64,000 nt of DNA from Casuarina equisetifolia. Taxonomy: Eukaryota > Streptophyta > Magnoliopsida > Fagales > Casuarinaceae. The position numbers were made by a program, and so were the translations under genes. The stretch lies in contig CM052356.1 in NCBI GenBank assembly GCA_028551475.1, positions 27,927,884 through 27,991,883 of the forward strand. Direction: 5' to 3'. This document shows, piece after piece, positions 1-12,698 of the stretch; within the stretch, counting starts at the first letter, position 1, and each line of letters opens with the position of its first letter. The notes under the pieces were generated by a model. That model was not told where the DNA came from and made no database searches. It was given only the letters and a program-made list of their open reading frames with translations.

Positions 1-97
1 TACTATGCACTTGTTTTTTTCGTGCCTCTAGTGGATCAGAAACGAATCAATAGGGGAAAAAGGGGAGGCCAGTCAGGACAAAGGAAAAAGGAAAAAC

Positions 98-3000
98 CTG
101 AGGAAAAATGCACAGCAACAAGGCCCTTATCTTGAGAAGAACAATGTTACCATCTTGAATGACTACTTCAGCTTGAGAAATTGCATTTTGAACAGCCAAA
201 AGCTGCTCCATCGTATTCATCGGTGGAGGTGCTATCACCTTGACATCATCAGGCTTTCCTTCACCACACAATCGCGTGAGCACCATGAAAACCGCAATAA
301 AGATGAACGTCAGAGCAAAGACATAACCCAGCCATCCCCTGAAAGCACGTGCTGTAACATGTCAGAAAGATACTTACCAGTTTGATATATGTAGAGAACC
401 ATGAGAGAAATCATCCAAAACAATCCCCGGAGACCCAGTTTTACCTAGGTCCTACCACATGAGTTAGAAACTCATCCATATTCAAAGGTATGCTAACACA
501 TATCAAGACAAGCTGATTCTAAAGAAGTAAAATAGCGTAATTAACATTTTTTTTTTCAAATGAACCACCTACAATATGTTGGACATATTTATTGGAACAC
601 AATTCTCCACAAATCCTCCACACACAAAGAAAAGGATACCCAATCTATTCTTGACGACATAATTCTGACTCAACGTAGGATGCACCAATGATGGATCCTT
701 GACCTTCTCAACATAAAATGGTCTATTATCAGTATTTCTTTCAGAGTTCGCTCCTTAGAGAGAGATTGGTTTTGTGAGTGCTTTTTTTTCTTCCTGGACA
801 TCAAACCTGGTACAATATACTAAGACTTTCACTTCTTCCATAAAATAGAAAGTTTTTGGGAACCCAAGCCATCATTATGAATACTGCGATTAGATCTACC
901 TTCTGGCATTCTATTTAAGGGAAGACCAAGCCATGATTATGAATACACGATCAGGTCTTCCTTATCATATTCTATCTTTTTGTGGAATAATCTCTACTAG
1001 TTGAATACAACCTACCCTGTCATATCCATTTCAGCATAAATGACCTGCAACATTCCCTTTTGCATTTTTACACAAATTGATTCATGTTCCACCGAGGTTC
1101 AGATTCTATAGCACGTAGCATGTTTTCTTCCCTTTGTCTGGAGAAATGAAGAAAACATTAAAAAAAAAAAAAATTCAGAACAAAAGGACATGTTTGAGAA
1201 ATAACACAAAAAGACCCAAACACATCCTCCCTCACCTGGAAAGATGTATTGAAACTGAAACACTGCTGAACCATTTTGCAGTCCATGTACACTGACCAGG
1301 AAAATTTTTCATACAACACAATTTGCCTTGTAACAGCACCCTTGTTTCATTTCCCACCAGATTATGATTTTCTTTTCTTATAAACAGATGAAAGTAAATT
1401 CTGAGGCATTATTTTTGTACAGCCGACAAACGTGAGGACCAACAACTAAAATGGAATCCCTCAAGAGCAGTCTCCTAATACTTAAAGCTTATGAAATTGG
1501 AATTTAAAAACACTAAGCATATCTAATTCAACACAACTACACTACACTAGCTCATCACCTTTCCGGCTAACTAAGTCTCTATATTTCTAGAAATCTAGTA
1601 GAAACCTCCATAACCAATTGCACTCCAAGATTTCAAACTTTCCATAAATTCATCAAGGACAAAACTTCTGTCTCCAAGAACATAATTTGACTTCCACGAT
1701 GCTAGCCTTTGTGCCATAGCTCTCTGAAACCCACCCCCCATCTTACTTTCTAACATTAGGATACTACAAAAGTGAGGACAAAAAACACCTTTGTATTGTT
1801 TCGTGAGGTTAATTTCCAGTAAGATGCTCCTGGTATACAGCAACATATCTATTTTCCATCAGTCCCCCTTCACAAAGTTTTAACAAAATTGAGTCCTTGA
1901 CCACGAGGCTGTACATTAAACTCATCCAGCGGTCTAATGACTTTCTAAATATTTTACCTTGAATTAAATAGAACCACAATGGTGATAAATTTTTCAGCTT
2001 CTCATGGACAAATCTTTTCTTCTTGTTCTTTCTATTAGGTAAAAGCACTAGAACCATGATAAGGCACATCGGGCCTGACTTAATTTTATCTTCTTCAGTG
2101 AAAGGCTTAATCTATCAGAATACGTTCCAAGAAGACTGTCTAAAAAGTGTATCAGCTGAGTTTCAAAAACCAATGATAGATCATTTGTAGATAAAACCTT
2201 CAGGAGATAATTGTTTCTGAAGAACTAACATTTCAAATGGGAAAGAACTAACATTTCAACCCCATTTCAAGCTGTGAGAAGTTATTGGCAGCCATGTCAT
2301 TAACATCATATAATTCAACTCCATGTTGAACTGTGATGGTCATTCTTACTGGATATGGTTTTCTTTTACTTTTATTTCTTTCATTTGCGATGACAACTCA
2401 CCAGATAGTTTGTAAAGCAGAAATAAATCACTCAGATACAAAGTTTTACCTGCAAATTATATAACTGAAAACTAAACAGAAAACCAATGACTTCACAGGA
2501 TCATCCCAATATGCCAATGATCGAAGGCACTTCCCAAGTTCCATTACGGGAAATAGTAACTCCTGCAAGAAAAAAAGAGACTCAGAAGATGTCAAAAACT
2601 ACATTATTTTAAGTCGGATCTACTCTTTCTTTGAGCATGAGGGTTAGAGTGAGACATCCAGATTGATACAGCAGAAGCAAAATGAGCAGCAGAAGGGCAC
2701 ACTTGACTATTACACAAGTTTAATAATCATATTCATATCTGAAACTTCCTTCAACAAATTCCATAGAACTGATTCATTTTATCGTGAGTGAAACAGGAAT
2801 AGGAAGAAGGTGCACAGAAAATTCAAGGAAACAAAGGCAACAGAAAATGCATATAAATTGTTTAAATGTATAATATTACCTTCATCACTGCCAAATTAGT
2901 GTCAATGCCATCCACTTTAACATCCTTAACTGTTGCTTGTGCGAGAACCACCTTTTCATAGTCGTTTTTAGATTCCTTAACAGCTCTTTCCAAGGAAGTC

Positions 3001-6000
3001 ATCTCTCCCACGGCTATCTCACCCACAACAAGCCCAGCCTCGTTAGCACTATTTGAATTTGAACCAAACGCAAACCCCAAGCTAGAAACCATTTCCAAGG
3101 CTGAGACCGCATACATCCCAGCCCCAGCCCGGGAATTGTTACTACGGTCTAACTCCCTGGAGGTGGACAGATTTGCAAGAGTTTCCAGAATCACGTCTCC
3201 ACCTGGAAGCTGGTCGCAAAGATTAAACATAAGAAGAGTCTCACACTGGAAAGGAACACCTGAACAAAAATCTTGAAGGGCTTGTACTCTCAGAATTCCA
3301 AGTACAGCTTTTGAAAGTGCTTCATCCCGTTCAACTCCCTTGATTTGGTATTTATTTATAAACCTATGAACAAATAAAATTTCACGGATAATTCCCAACC
3401 AGTAATCACGGCGACTGTGGCCCTTAAGCTCAGGAAACTCTATGATAGCTGATTCTGACCTACAAGGGAAAACTATAGAAGGTCAATGGCCAAACATAGA
3501 GCTGAAGAAAATGAAAATTGTTAATGAAGTGGAACAGTACAGGTAAAATTGAGCATGATAGATTAAAATATATCTGTTGCAATGAGATAAAACAAATATC
3601 CATCATCACTTACAAGGCAACTGATTTATATGAAACAGCCTTGTCAAAAAGCCGTGTACCCCATGGTCCAGTCATCTCAGGCTTCAGAACTTGTTTCAGA
3701 TCCTCGGCTAGATCATATCTTTTTGCCTTGTCATAAGACACAACACGGAGAGGTTCAAAGTAAAGAGCATGATCTGTCAGAACTAACCGACCTGTGTACA
3801 CACCACAATGATCACATAAAAAAGGCCAATATAGACTTGACGCACATCAATCTTTAAAACTTGTATTTTATATAGTTTATGTTGGCACAAACTATGATGT
3901 TTATTAGATAACATCATGGCAATGGTCAACTGGATTTATTACTTATAAATCAGGTGTGTCTAAAGCTTATTCAGCAGAATCTCTTTTATCCCAAGAACCT
4001 ACCAGGCCACGTGGAGATTCCTACATGTTCAAGAACTGGCTGGGTGGTGACTGTTCCATCCACTTCCAAAATCTTTTCTCCTCTTGAAGATCGAACTTCA
4101 GCAAGAAGAGATGATTCTGACTGGGTCTTCATTTTCCTGATAGCTCTGCAGACATTAAAAAAGAAAACAAGCATAATTTAAGAATAGATAAGTGGGCTAA
4201 TACTAACAATGACGCCTACTTAATTTTTCTGTGCCTGGAAAACATTAAAATAGTTAGAAGATTTAGTGATGTAATACTAAAAATAACTTGCATTTTGAGT
4301 CAACAGCCAAATCATAAGGAATCAACGGTTTACATTTTGATGATAGAGTCTATCTCAATGAGTGTTTTCATATGAAGGATAGGGCCCTCATCAATTTCAA
4401 ATGTCTTTTCGGATATGGTTTTTGCCCATGCTGGATATCTCTCACTTCTCTAAGGGGTAGTTTACTGATATCTCCATATGAAATATGTCTTAAACAACGA
4501 GCACATCAACTGTCCCAGCATGGGGAAACAAAGACCATATCCTTAATCATCCACTCCATGTACAACATATCAGCCAAGCACCAGGCAAGATTAAAAAGAA
4601 CCAGTCAAATTTATCAAAATAGCACAGCCTAGATGGATAATTGGGCCAGACTCATGAAACTCTGGTCCTGAATCCATGTGACATGGCCCCAATACCCTCA
4701 CAAGACTTTATCACTTTTTAAGGCAGTATAACCATCATATTTTGTTTTTCGAAGTTCATTTAGGATTTTTGCCATCCTTATAATAGTTTTCACGGTCAAT
4801 ATCTTTATTGAGCACATTATACGTAGCTCCATCATTCAATTTGATTAGGCTCTCCAACTATGTTGCTTGGTTGCTTCAGCCACCAATATAATGCTTCAGA
4901 CAAAAACGTGACCATGAACATTTGAATTAAACAGATAAAAATTGCAAAGGGACAACGCTCATAAGATTATGTTAAATGGCAATTCCTGCTTTATAAAAGT
5001 ACCGTAATGATAAAACACCAAGATCGCCATGGTCATCCAAACTAGGAATAGCATAGATTGACATGATAAAAGACCAAAATTTCAACGGCAAAATAAATTC
5101 TTAGAGTAACAGTGCAATGGAGTCAAATGAAACAAGAAAGACTATAATTTCTTAAATAGCTATGACATGAAGCAGATGAAAGCAACTCTCAACATGCAAT
5201 TACCTGTCTAATCCACTTAAATACTTGTCATAGACAGAATACTGAAGTCGACCACCAGTTGAGTCTGTAAGTACCTCAAAAAGGTTTTCATTAACAACCA
5301 CGTTCCCTATAAGAGGGTCAGCTGAAGCTATTCGTGAGAAGGCCTCCGCCCCAACAGATATGTCCTCATCAACCTGCAGGTAAGTGTTGGGTATACATTG
5401 CCACATCAATGTCAAGAAGCAAGAGAATCCAAAGCCCCAAAGAAACCATAATTTTTATAACAATTGATAAATGACCCTTTCAAGTAATCCAAATTTCAAG
5501 CAGAGCCCTAAGAATGAAACCAAACGGTATGTGTGCTTACATGTGTGCATGTGAGAGAGAGGAGAGAGAGGAGAGAGAATTGCGATGATGTGTAGACTAC
5601 AAAGCAAATATTACACGATTCAACATTGAGTTCAAGGAAATTAACATGCAGGAGGCTAGCAAACTAAGCATGTGCACTCAGCAAAGAAGATATCTTCAAC
5701 AAAGATAGACATTAACTTTATGAGATCAATAGATCAATTAGGTTGGAGAGCACAAGATTATGTAAAGTATATATCAATCACATAAGCTGTATAATCCATC
5801 ACTGCCTCCACTAAAGTCCACAATTTAGGAGTAGAATGGACCATTTTTCCTCTTCTTTGATCTGCATTTAAAGAGCCCAGGAAAAGACCTAGACCTTCTA
5901 GTCTATACTTGTGCGCAAAGGTTCATGTGGGACAGGGTTGGCTGCGTGTTTGCAAGTGCATGGTCGTCATGTGCATGTGCATGTGCATGTGCATGTGCAT

Positions 6001-6807
6001 GTGCTTGTGCATGCAAGAAAGTATGCCTGTGTGCATGTGTGACTGGGAGTGACAGATCTATTCCATCTATAACATGAAAAAGGTCTTCCCATTACATGGC
6101 ACAAAAGGTAGTTCTTCTGCAGAAACATTTAATTGAACAAGTAAAGCATACATTAAGTACAGGTTGGCTGGCAGCAGCTGGCGCCTCCCAAGCTAGCATC
6201 ATGTCATATGTTAAGCGTCGAAACTTTTTATCAGCTAGGTGACCAGTCACTTGTATTGACAAAGCCAGTGTCCTGAAGCAGCAGTATTCCAGAAAGTTCC
6301 TGGCATATCGTGATGGATGCTTAATAGATTCAGCAGCCTCTGTATTGAAGCTTTCTTGAAGCTCACTTGATGGAACACCAAGGATTCTGCATAATTTGAT
6401 TTTTTATTGTTGGCACAAATATCAATAAAAAATAGTCACCATCGTTGTGCCACATACTTTTCAATGCAGTTAGGATGCCCTAGTATACATACGAACAACA
6501 AAACATCAACAAAAACAAGTTTTAAATACCACTGAAGAAAATTTCAACTAGATTTATCCATTACTAAAATGAACAAGTGAAGTTACAGCACAAAAGATGC
6601 ACAGTGGTCGGCTTACTTAGAGCATCTTCGAACGACAATATTTGCAACTGGAGAAAGTTCTGCTATCCAATTCCTTTGGCCAGATGGGGAATTACCCATC
6701 TCTTCAAATTCTTCACCAAAGGAACTCCGTTTGCTTAGCAACCATTTGAATGATCCTTCTCTTACCAAACCTTCAAGCATATTTCTGGTTTTGCTTGCCA
6801 CAGCCAT
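98..6807 (-). CDS. DUF639 family protein, 3' end beyond the window
   Basis: Eight exons read on minus: 6807-6617, 6386-6152, 5373-5204, 4145-4003, 3791-3614, 3459-2880, 2562-2450 and 338-98. They join in frame over 617 codons. The start gives MAVASKTRNMLEG, which fits the family N-terminus, followed by SPVANIVVRRCSKILGVP. The middle carries RLVLTDHALYFEP, a GRAM-like stretch typical of DUF639, and the C-terminal part has two hydrophobic segments around SYIICRGWLGYVFA and then APPPMNTMEQLLAVQNAISQ. Known plant relatives (for example At1g48840, At3g18350) are near 690 residues, so about 70 residues should lie left of position 1, after the donor at 97-96. The biochemical role is unknown; Arabidopsis annotations call it a heat-inducible transcription repressor, a label I would not rely on. 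The 2.1 kb intron 339-2449 is the largest. Family assignment is firm, exact exon ends slightly less so. Confidence 0.93.
5969..6003. repeat. CATGTG hexamer microsatellite
   Basis: About six near-perfect CATGTG units, ending with a CTTGTG variant, lie inside the DUF639 intron 5374-6151. Each unit is also an E-box-type hexamer (CANNTG). Confidence 0.9.
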
Positions 6808-7811
6808 CTCAAATACTACACTTGCTGGTCTAACTGGCCAAAATCCACCACTCAGTTGCCTGTCACAATTCTTGGATTCAGTTAGAAAACCCCAATATCA
6901 CTAGAGCGAGCTACATTTGATGAATTCTACTCAGTTGGCCCTTTTATTTGAACTAAAACATCAATCTTTTCTGATTGTGAGTGATGCTTATAGTGCTAAA
7001 CAATTAAAAAGAACCAACGGAGATTATCCTCCTAACGGCTTTCAAGTTAAACACCATGAATAAGAGAGGAATTTTACACATTATACAAAACACCAAATTC
7101 TCCAAACTACTTTCCATCTGTGCTACTTAGAAGATGAATAACAGGTTTCTCACTCAATACACCTTGAGTAGAAGCCCACCACCGAACATACACCACTTCA
7201 ACTGCCAGCAATTTCAAACAGACGGTCATGTTACTCGCTACAATTACTCCCCATTTTTTATCAGAAATCAAAACACAAGGACCGAATTTGTAAAGGCTCC
7301 ATAACAACAATTCTAAAAGGAGCAGCAACAAAAACGCAAAATAACACTAACAATCCCAAGTATCTATTCATATACCGAACCTCCAACTGCTTCAACTTGA
7401 CAAAAAGCCAGGACGAACTACCAATTAACGACATATTACTCGAGACCTAGAGCCAGAACTGATAAACAAACTAATTCCCAGAATTTTTCACAAAGCGCAC
7501 CATCAATTACCTCAGAATTTCTACTCAGACCGGTTCAGCCTTTACATTCAAAATCTCCAAAAACATCAACTTCAAACACGGAATTCTCTTGGTTTCTGCA
7601 AATCTCAAAAACCTCGGCATTCATGGTCAGAAGCATTATCTACATAGCCACCGTACCAATTTGCGAAACTCGAAGGGGATTAGGCGTCCTGACAGAGTAG
7701 TGAGGTCACCACGGGCACGGTCCACAAGGGACATTCATGGCTGTGTCGTGATGTGGCAGAAAAGGAAGGAACAAATGCTGCGATAAGAATAAAGAAAGAC
7801 GAACACCAACC

Positions 7812-7855
<44 letters not shown>

Positions 7856-8050
7856 ATCATCGGGAAGTTACTGCCACCATATCAAGCTTTTCCTGTTCGA
7901 GTTTCGTCGTTGGGAGGCTATCACAAGCGATCGGGTACATAGAGTAACGAGTACGGCCCCATCTCGCGATGGTTGAAATGGAAAGAAAGGAGACTATCAC
8001 AAACATCGGATCCTGATTGAGCTTGAATCCCTGCAAATTTATCAAGGAAT
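6808..8050 (-). promoter_or_regulatory. Leader and promoter zone of the DUF639 gene
   Basis: Just upstream of the start codon, a 3' splice site (TTGTGACAG, AG at 6861-6860 on minus) suggests that the 5' UTR is interrupted by an intron. A possible donor, GAG|GTAATTG, lies near 7512. The leader exon would then begin in 7.5-7.9 kb, close to a long GA/CT tract that reads as CT on the sense strand, a common setting for plant core promoters and leaders. No clear TATA box was found. Short open frames here look incidental. Confidence 0.45.
7815..7854. repeat. (AG)20 microsatellite
   Basis: An uninterrupted AG dinucleotide run of 40 bases, read as CT on the sense strand of the DUF639 gene, in its presumed leader or core promoter. 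GAGA-type repeats are known targets of plant BPC factors; binding here is inference. Confidence 0.95.
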
Positions 8051-9900
8051 TAACTAAAAAACCTAATGAGTAATAATTAAAGATTAAGAGGGAAAGTTGT
8101 GTTGGAAGTATTTTATTAACCCATTAGAAAGTGATTGAACTTGAATATCTTGAATTAAGAATTACCGTATAATTAAGAATGGGGGGATTAGGTGGGTTTT
8201 GACTTGAAGTGTTTTTAGAGTTGTTGACCTGTGGCGGAAAAACTTAAGAAGTGGCATCTTTAATTATTATTTTATTATTTTATTATTTTATTATTTTTAT
8301 TTTTCAATAAGAGAAAACAAAAAAAAGGAATAAAATTACATGTTTTGTTAGGCTTCGATAAATTGTGAATGTTATCAAAATTCCTTGATTTAGTTTAGAA
8401 AAAATATATATTATAAATATTAACCTTTAAAGATAAAAAGCTAAAATACCAACCATCGTTGATTTGTAACACTATCAAATTGGCAAAAATTCAATAATTT
8501 TTTTGAACATTGAAAAAGTAAATTAGGCTAAAGGGATACAATACAAAGAAAGTGCATTTGCCAATGGTTGATTCATGTTTTTGTTTGCTAAAATGAATTG
8601 AAGACGTTAAAAAGTTGGGTGATTGGTACAACCAAAAAGAAATTGTCAAAGAAATAGGAACGATGCTTATGGAAAGACATACGAGTCAAACCATTGGACC
8701 ATTGAAAGCAGAAACAAAGATCCAGCAGCCGAAACCAATGGGCCTGTCAAATTCAAATAACGTAACGTTGAAAACAATGCACATCCAGGAGGCAATGGAC
8801 TGTCGAACAACCCAAATTAAGAGTCAACTTCATTGAAGCACGTAACATCTAAAATCAAGCTAATATCCTCGAAATTGGTCTAAAGTGTCTTGCTGAACAT
8901 TGCCAAAAACCAAGGAATCAAGTGTCTCCTCTGCTAATATCCTCATAATCATTTTGTTTCGATCAGTTACAATAAACCTTAAAGTTTGTACTTGAGTTCA
9001 ATTTTTTGTGGTTGATTGTAACATAATCTTCAAGTTTTATAATTGAGTTCAACTTTTGTAATTATGTTCTACCCCTATAAATATGATGAAACCACTAACT
9101 AAATCAAGATGAAAAAAAAATTCAGCCCTTAAACTCTTTATCTCTCCCAAGAATTTTATTTAGTACAATTTCGTCTCTTTTTTTTTTTTTTTATCTCTTT
9201 TATCACTTTCTTCCGTTCTCTCTTTTCTATTCCATTCATTATGGGAGACCCAAACCAGGAGATCGCCGAGTACGTAACCTCCTAATCGGAGACCATAGAC
9301 TAGAAGGATCACTTTCTAGAACTAGAAGTTGTTTTTGAATACCTTTACCTTAGAAACCGACCTTCCTCTCGTGGGGAAATGTCATCTTACGTGCGGGATG
9401 GATCTTGAAGTGATCATGAATGATTTCCATGCAAAATTTTGAGGCTCTAAAACTTGTAGAGATAGTTTAAGTGTATTGTGAAAAAATAATTTATGAAACG
9501 AATATATAAATACATAGATCAAGTCATAAATATACAAGAAATATAAAATTTAAGGTAATTCAACCAACACAATACCTTATATCTACCATTACTATTAAGT
9601 TTATTTAAGAGAGTACAAAAATTTTATTTACAAAACTCACATATAACTATGACATGACTATTCTCGTTACTCTTAACACTCATATGGTTGGTCTCTCTCT
9701 TGACTAGTACTTGCAATATAAAGCAGTGCCCTTTGCCTACTCACAATGCAAGGCATGAGCTATTGCTTCTCGCAATGGTGTAACTTTAGAATATTCTTAA
9801 AATATGCTTAGGATATATAAAAATTATATTTAAAATAAATAAATTTAATATTATTAATCTTCACTTTAAATTCTTAACACACTGACACATTTATTAATGG
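8051..9900. other. AT-rich spacer, possible LTR-like fossil in its middle
   Basis: No gene is seen. A (TATT)-like stretch lies at about 8262-8304. From roughly 8600 to 9240 the sequence has LTR-promoter character: a TATA box (9076-9082) in a CCCC-TATAAATA context, then a purine run and a pyrimidine-rich stretch, followed by a short ATG-led frame at 9241. This could be a solo LTR or the left part of a decayed LTR element. I could not match both ends, so the family and age are open and the call is weak. Confidence 0.3.
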
Positions 9901-9924
9901 TGTTAATTAATGAGTTTTTATGAA

Positions 9925-10045
9925 TTGATTTATATATATATATAAACACACTCACATGGGAAGGAGAGGAGGTGTTGAATCCCTGACCTGATGAACTTAT
10001 AGGCTAGAGACTCCTTAACTTACCATTAAGCCAAGGGGACACCCC
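9925..10045 (-). mobile_element. tRNA-headed SINE-like copy
   Basis: On minus, the sequence starts with a pol III A-box-like element (GGCTTAATGGTAAG near 10045-10022). About 35 nt later comes a B-box-like element (GTCAGGGATTCAAC, 9989-9973). A GTGAGTGTGTTTATATA body and a TA-rich tail follow. This order is that of a tRNA-derived SINE. The copy at 26.7-26.8 kb shares the same plan. The copy is diverged, and target-site duplications were not identified. Confidence 0.5.
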
Positions 10046-12698
10046 CAAAATTTTCATAGATTGAGACTTTTAACATATCAAACTCTTTATGTGATTTATC
10101 TTATATGTTCATTGCATATTACCCTTCCAATGGCAGATGCTGAAGTCCTAAAGGAAACATTGCCTAAAAAATTCGGAGTATTTTCCTCATCAATTCGTTT
10201 CTTGAAACGACTTGCATCAAAGGATTCCCATATAATAGCGATCTCAAGGGTTGCCTTGGAGATCTACTTTTCTTTGCATTAACTAAAAAGCTTAGATAAC
10301 GGTCGGCCGAATGTGACAGTAATACTGAAAAATGAGGGAAATACTTCAAGGTTAGGATAAAGGAAATGAATAGCTTAAACTAGTAACTTCTTGAAACAAG
10401 AAATCAGTTATTCTACCAAAAAGAGGATCAAAGCACTGAGCATGAAATACAAAGAAAGAGTACAGATTATCTTCGATGAAACTTTATTAAGTTCAAGAGT
10501 GGGCAAAAATTGATCAAAGCATTTACTGGTTAAAGTAAGAGCTTAGATAAATTGATAAAATTTCTGCTTATATAGAACCTACTGTGTGACGACTATTAAC
10601 CCATATACACTATGATGATAAAACAACCAAAAATATGCGAAATCATCATTTATCTAAAAACTTTATATTGATATGATTTGATAAGTTTCATCAGTTAATA
10701 GATAGTCTAACACCATATTCCTGTTTAGGCATGAATTATCCAATTAATACTTCCGTGCTTTCCAGTATTTCTATCTAGAATTTTAGCCGGAATAGGAATT
10801 ACAGTTGTCAACCAAAAAAAGCTTGCTGTGACCAAACAAAGATGAAAGAAAAACGAGTACAATTTTTTGTAGCTAACGTGAGCTGTCCAATTTCTACAAA
10901 AGAACAAACAAGTATTTAATTAACAGCGTGAAAGGATTGAATCTATGCAGTTTTAAGTCAGCCTACTGGATGACTAAGCACTCTACCTAATTTCAGCCGA
11001 CTAAAAACATTTGTTTATTACCCAAAAGAAAAAGAGGTTTGTTCGAATCACGTCGAGATCTAAAAGTGCTTTTAAACTGTCCTGGTAAGCAGTCACTCAC
11101 CCCTCGAAAAGAACAGGCTCTAGTGTTTCAATTTTTCAAATGACGAAATGCATGCATATGACAGATTGTTTTTTGTTTTTGCAGTAGTGTATGAACAAAG
11201 GGTCGTACGCTACTGACAACCTCTTCCACTTCGGAAGCTTTGATGATGAAGCAATATACAAACTAGGGTCCTTGAACTTGCCCATTTCAGTCCCACCACC
11301 TAATATGTGATCCTCCATCTAAGTTGGGAAGATGACACTTCCCATTTAGTGTGTTTCCATGGGACCCTTGGAGTCCTCTTCCCCCTCCTCGTTCATGCAT
11401 GCTCCAAGAGACAAGCAAAGAGTTAGTCAAAAGAGAGTCAAAGAAGAAAGATTTAGTGGGGTGGAGAAGCAAAAGTAGCGTTAAAGGTTCACAAGCTCTT
11501 ATCATTAATGGGAGTTGGAGAACCCACCTTGCCCATCCTGTTTTGTGCGAGCTCTGGCCCATTCAGGCTGTCCCGTCCTGACCCTCCCCAATTTTATGGA
11601 TGCAATGCATCTATCCTCCCTCCCTTCCACTGAAACTTAAAGTACTATACCTCACAATACTTCTCACACAACTTCTCCCCCTCAATCATTCACTTCATGA
11701 ATCGGCAACCTCCATCAGATTTCATGTATTCATCTGCTTTGTGGGATCCAGTTGCTTTTTTTGTTCACTTGTATTCGCCAAAACTGACTTGTCACTGACA
11801 AATACTTGTTGCCCTCTGAGTCTTTCGGACTCTTTCTATCCTGCGATAGACCCTATGCTCTAGTGGATGATGCTAGTTTTAGGGTCGAAATGGATCACCA
11901 GTTTCCTAATTTAACCGACAAAAGGTTGCTCTACACAACTTGTTTCTAATAATTTAGCTGCCGAAGGCCCTACCCGTCATGGGATACCAACTTGCTATCA
12001 CAGCAGATGATTCTGGTATCGATCGTTGGTAGCCATAGGATTTACAGCCATCCCAGTTACTCCAAAAAAAGGTGGTTGTCTAGCAGAAGATTAGTTGAAA
12101 TATTGACAGCGAAGTTAAATAAATGCAATCATTATCAGAAGTTGGCAGTGATCTCCATCCAAAATAGTTCTCACAACCAATAGTGTTCTTATGGATAAAC
12201 ACAGAAATAATGAGTTGATCCTAAATCTTTAAAGCGTAGCTTAAGAAGTGGAACCGTCCATGTCGGTAATCTACGAGGCATTTTCTCAACGAGTCTTCTC
12301 AGCCTCAGAGACTTGTCAGGCTCAATGCTCATGTCCGCATTATGACAAGAGCATCTTAACCTCCGGTCTCTTACAACCACCGCGTGGTTAGAAACAGGAG
12401 TACAATGCGTCACATTCAAGTCCAATCCAGTCGGGTTTTGTTTGATAATGCTTTGGATTATAAGATTTTACGGGCATATTCAGTGTTGTTATCTTCTCAG
12501 TCATTAGAAGTAAAGAGATCCAACGCCACTTGGGGATAAAGTTTGCAAATCATAAGCCTTTATTGATCTCAAATGAATTTCCCAGACTGCGAGGACTTGT
12601 ACAAGTATGAACACCCACTTTTGGCTCTCTATACATGATTTTTAAATAGGGAGATGATCTTCATGTTGTACTGCAATAAGTAACGTCCAAAAGTGAAG
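10046..12698. other. Spacer without recognised gene
   Basis: Only short frames of 60-91 codons occur, several overlapping on both strands, and none carries a motif I know. The 11.28-11.60 kb stretch is less AT-rich and open on both strands, which usually signals chance. The last part (about 12540-12698) should hold the 3' UTR of the bHLH gene. Confidence 0.5.

Noticed and set aside
1595-2069. Minus-strand frames in the large DUF639 intron, one reading AMAQRLASWKSNYVL
   Set aside because: The wording faintly recalls LINE reverse transcriptase C-termini, but no catalytic motif or second block supports it. The flanking DUF639 exons join perfectly without it.
10960-11070. tRNA-like piece with GTTCGAATCAC
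   Set aside because: The B-box-like sequence is there, but no acceptor stem or cloverleaf can be formed around it.
11287-11581. Overlapping open frames on both strands upstream of the bHLH 3' end
   Set aside because: Mirror frames in a locally GC-richer patch with no family motif.
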